Shown here: one piece after another, positions 4,996-5,606 of the stretch
Position numbering within the stretch: the first letter of the stretch is position 1
Layout of the letters: each line of letters opens with the position of its first letter
Origin: Nitrospira lenta
Lineage (GTDB): Bacteria; Nitrospirota; Nitrospiria; Nitrospirales; Nitrospiraceae
Reading direction: 5' to 3'
NCBI GenBank assembly: GCA_945906715.1
Contig: CAMDRK010000190.1
Location: 1 to 5,606, forward strand
Length of the DNA: 5,606 bases
Translations under genes and position numbers: made by a program
Notes under the pieces: generated by a model
What the model saw: the letters and a program-made list of their open reading frames with translations, nothing else
Told to the model about the DNA's origin: nothing
The model's database searches: none

Positions 4996-5235
4996 TTAGA
5001 GCCGGGAGTGAGACCCATCGCATAAGGGAGGCTTTTGCGTGTGCTTACAGCCACAGAATGCCACCCGTTTCTTTTCTTCAAAGTGAACTTCCATCGGAGA
5101 AAACTCCGTCCCCGTATGGGATCCATCGCAAAACGGTTGCGTTTTCGATCGACCACATTGACACCAGTAGACAGTGCCTGGCCCCACTTCGACAATGCAG
5201 GGTGTCCGTCGCGCAATCACCGGTTTATCTGGCAT
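4996..5235 (-). CDS. CDGSH iron-sulfur domain protein with two CDGSH motifs
   Basis: This 79-residue protein has two CDGSH (mitoNEET-type) motifs: CQCGRSKTQPFCDGSH at 25-40 and CGCKHTQKPPLCDGSH at 61-76. Each gives the three-Cys/one-His set that binds a redox-active 2Fe-2S cluster: C25, C27, C36, H40 and C61, C63, C72, H76. The linker contains EFSPMEVHFEEKKRVAF, the usual beta-strand spacing between tandem motifs. Family proteins transfer electrons or clusters; the exact partner is unknown. It has no signal peptide or membrane segment, so it is probably cytoplasmic. The ATG at 5235 has AAGGA 5 bases upstream (AAGAAGGAACCCC). It lies 48 bp downstream of the ChaN-like gene on the same strand, consistent with an operon. 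Confidence 0.93.
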   Translation of the reverse strand: MPDKPVIARRTPCIVEVGPGTVYWCQCGRSKTQPFCDGSHTGTEFSPMEVHFEEKKRVAFCGCKHTQKPPLCDGSHSRL

Positions 5236-5283
5236 GGGGTTCCTTCTTTGTGCATTTGTTAGGTGTAATGGGGTGCAGGTTTA

Positions 5284-5606
5284 TCAACATTTTCGAGGCG
5301 GCCCCTTTGCGCTAACCGGTGTCAGCCACAGATAGTCTGCAACCTTTTCCTGGACCATATCGCGTAACTCCTCGATGCGCCCCACCTCGAAAGACGTCAT
5401 GTAGACGCTGACCTGGCGGACCTGATCGGCCAGACGGCGGATCACTCGTTTCGGAACCGGAAGGTTGTACTGAATGTGCCCGGCCCCTGTATAGCTCACC
5501 AGCGGCCCAGCCATGGGATCGGCCCCCAAGCGAATCCGGTTGAGGCGTCGGACCAGCGTCTTGGCCATCCCTTCGTCGCGAACCATGGAGGCTTCGAGCA
5601 TCGTCC
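5284..5606 (-). CDS. ChaN/DUF399-like protein, C-terminal part, cut by the window edge
   Basis: The frame stays open to the window end, so the N terminus (with any lipoprotein signal) lies outside. About 106 residues of the C terminus are visible. They contain VRDEGMAKTL, then SYTGAGHIQYNLPVPKRVIR, then a segment ending VADYLWLTP. The RDExMA pattern, the G-x-GH-x-xY-x-x-P-V-P motif and the ADYLW ending match the ChaN (PF04187, DUF399) family. ChaN-type proteins include haem-binding lipoproteins linked to iron uptake. The ATG at 5601 is an internal methionine, not the start. The CDGSH gene follows after 48 bp in the same direction, suggesting a shared role in haem or iron-sulfur metabolism. 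The call rests on recalled family motifs and only part of the protein is present. Confidence 0.68.
   Translation of the reverse strand, partial: TMLEASMVRDEGMAKTLVRRLNRIRLGADPMAGPLVSYTGAGHIQYNLPVPKRVIRRLADQVRQVSVYMTSFEVGRIEELRDMVQEKVADYLWLTPVSAKGPPRKC

Noticed and set aside
4938..5216. Minus-strand 92-codon frame overlapping the CDGSH gene
   Set aside because: It is an out-of-frame shadow. The other frame has two complete CDGSH motifs and a good ribosome-binding site.
4884..5315. + strand frame of 143 codons starting MVSLSNHE
   Set aside because: It begins inside a palindromic interspersed repeat known to create spurious proteins of this start, and then runs antisense through the well-supported CDGSH gene.

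Overview
The window looks like a chromosomal segment of a Nitrospira-like bacterium (phylum Nitrospirota). No single gene proves this. The assignment rests on the type of radical SAM/SPASM protein, on interspersed tandem-heptamer and palindromic repeats of a kind I associate with Nitrospira genomes, and on moderately high GC with small accessory genes between repeats. Treat the taxonomy as inference.

Left part (1-2115, + strand): two genes, each preceded by an inverted repeat built from 7-bp units. The first encodes a radical SAM/SPASM enzyme that resembles the heme-modifying NirJ/AhbC/AhbD group and carries a C-terminal PCP_red-like domain. The second encodes a four-helix membrane protein of CopD/HemJ type. 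Together they hint at tetrapyrrole or metal-cofactor chemistry, but no substrate can be read from the sequence.

Middle part (2116-3342): a non-coding stretch of about 520 bases whose second half folds into several strong hairpins. It leads into a + strand gene for a ribbon-helix-helix DNA-binding protein. That gene converges with a 63-residue minus-strand membrane protein, and a strong hairpin lies between the two 3' ends.

Right part (3343-5606, minus strand): a 205-bp MITE-like element with 21-bp terminal inverted repeats sits at the 3' end of a SWIM zinc-finger/coiled-coil gene, and its outermost bases form that gene's stop codon. Upstream of the SWIM gene lies a gene-poor 404-bp region with a possible promoter, a possible 11-codon leader peptide and a second palindromic repeat (4824-4927). 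Beyond it is a minus-strand pair: a ChaN/DUF399-type protein, cut by the window edge, followed 48 bp later by a two-motif CDGSH iron-sulfur protein. The pair probably forms an operon linked to heme or iron-sulfur handling.

I see no rRNA, tRNA, CRISPR array, transposase gene or phage module. The least explained items are the MITE-like element that supplies a stop codon, the structured leader of the ribbon-helix-helix gene, and the paired heptamer repeats.
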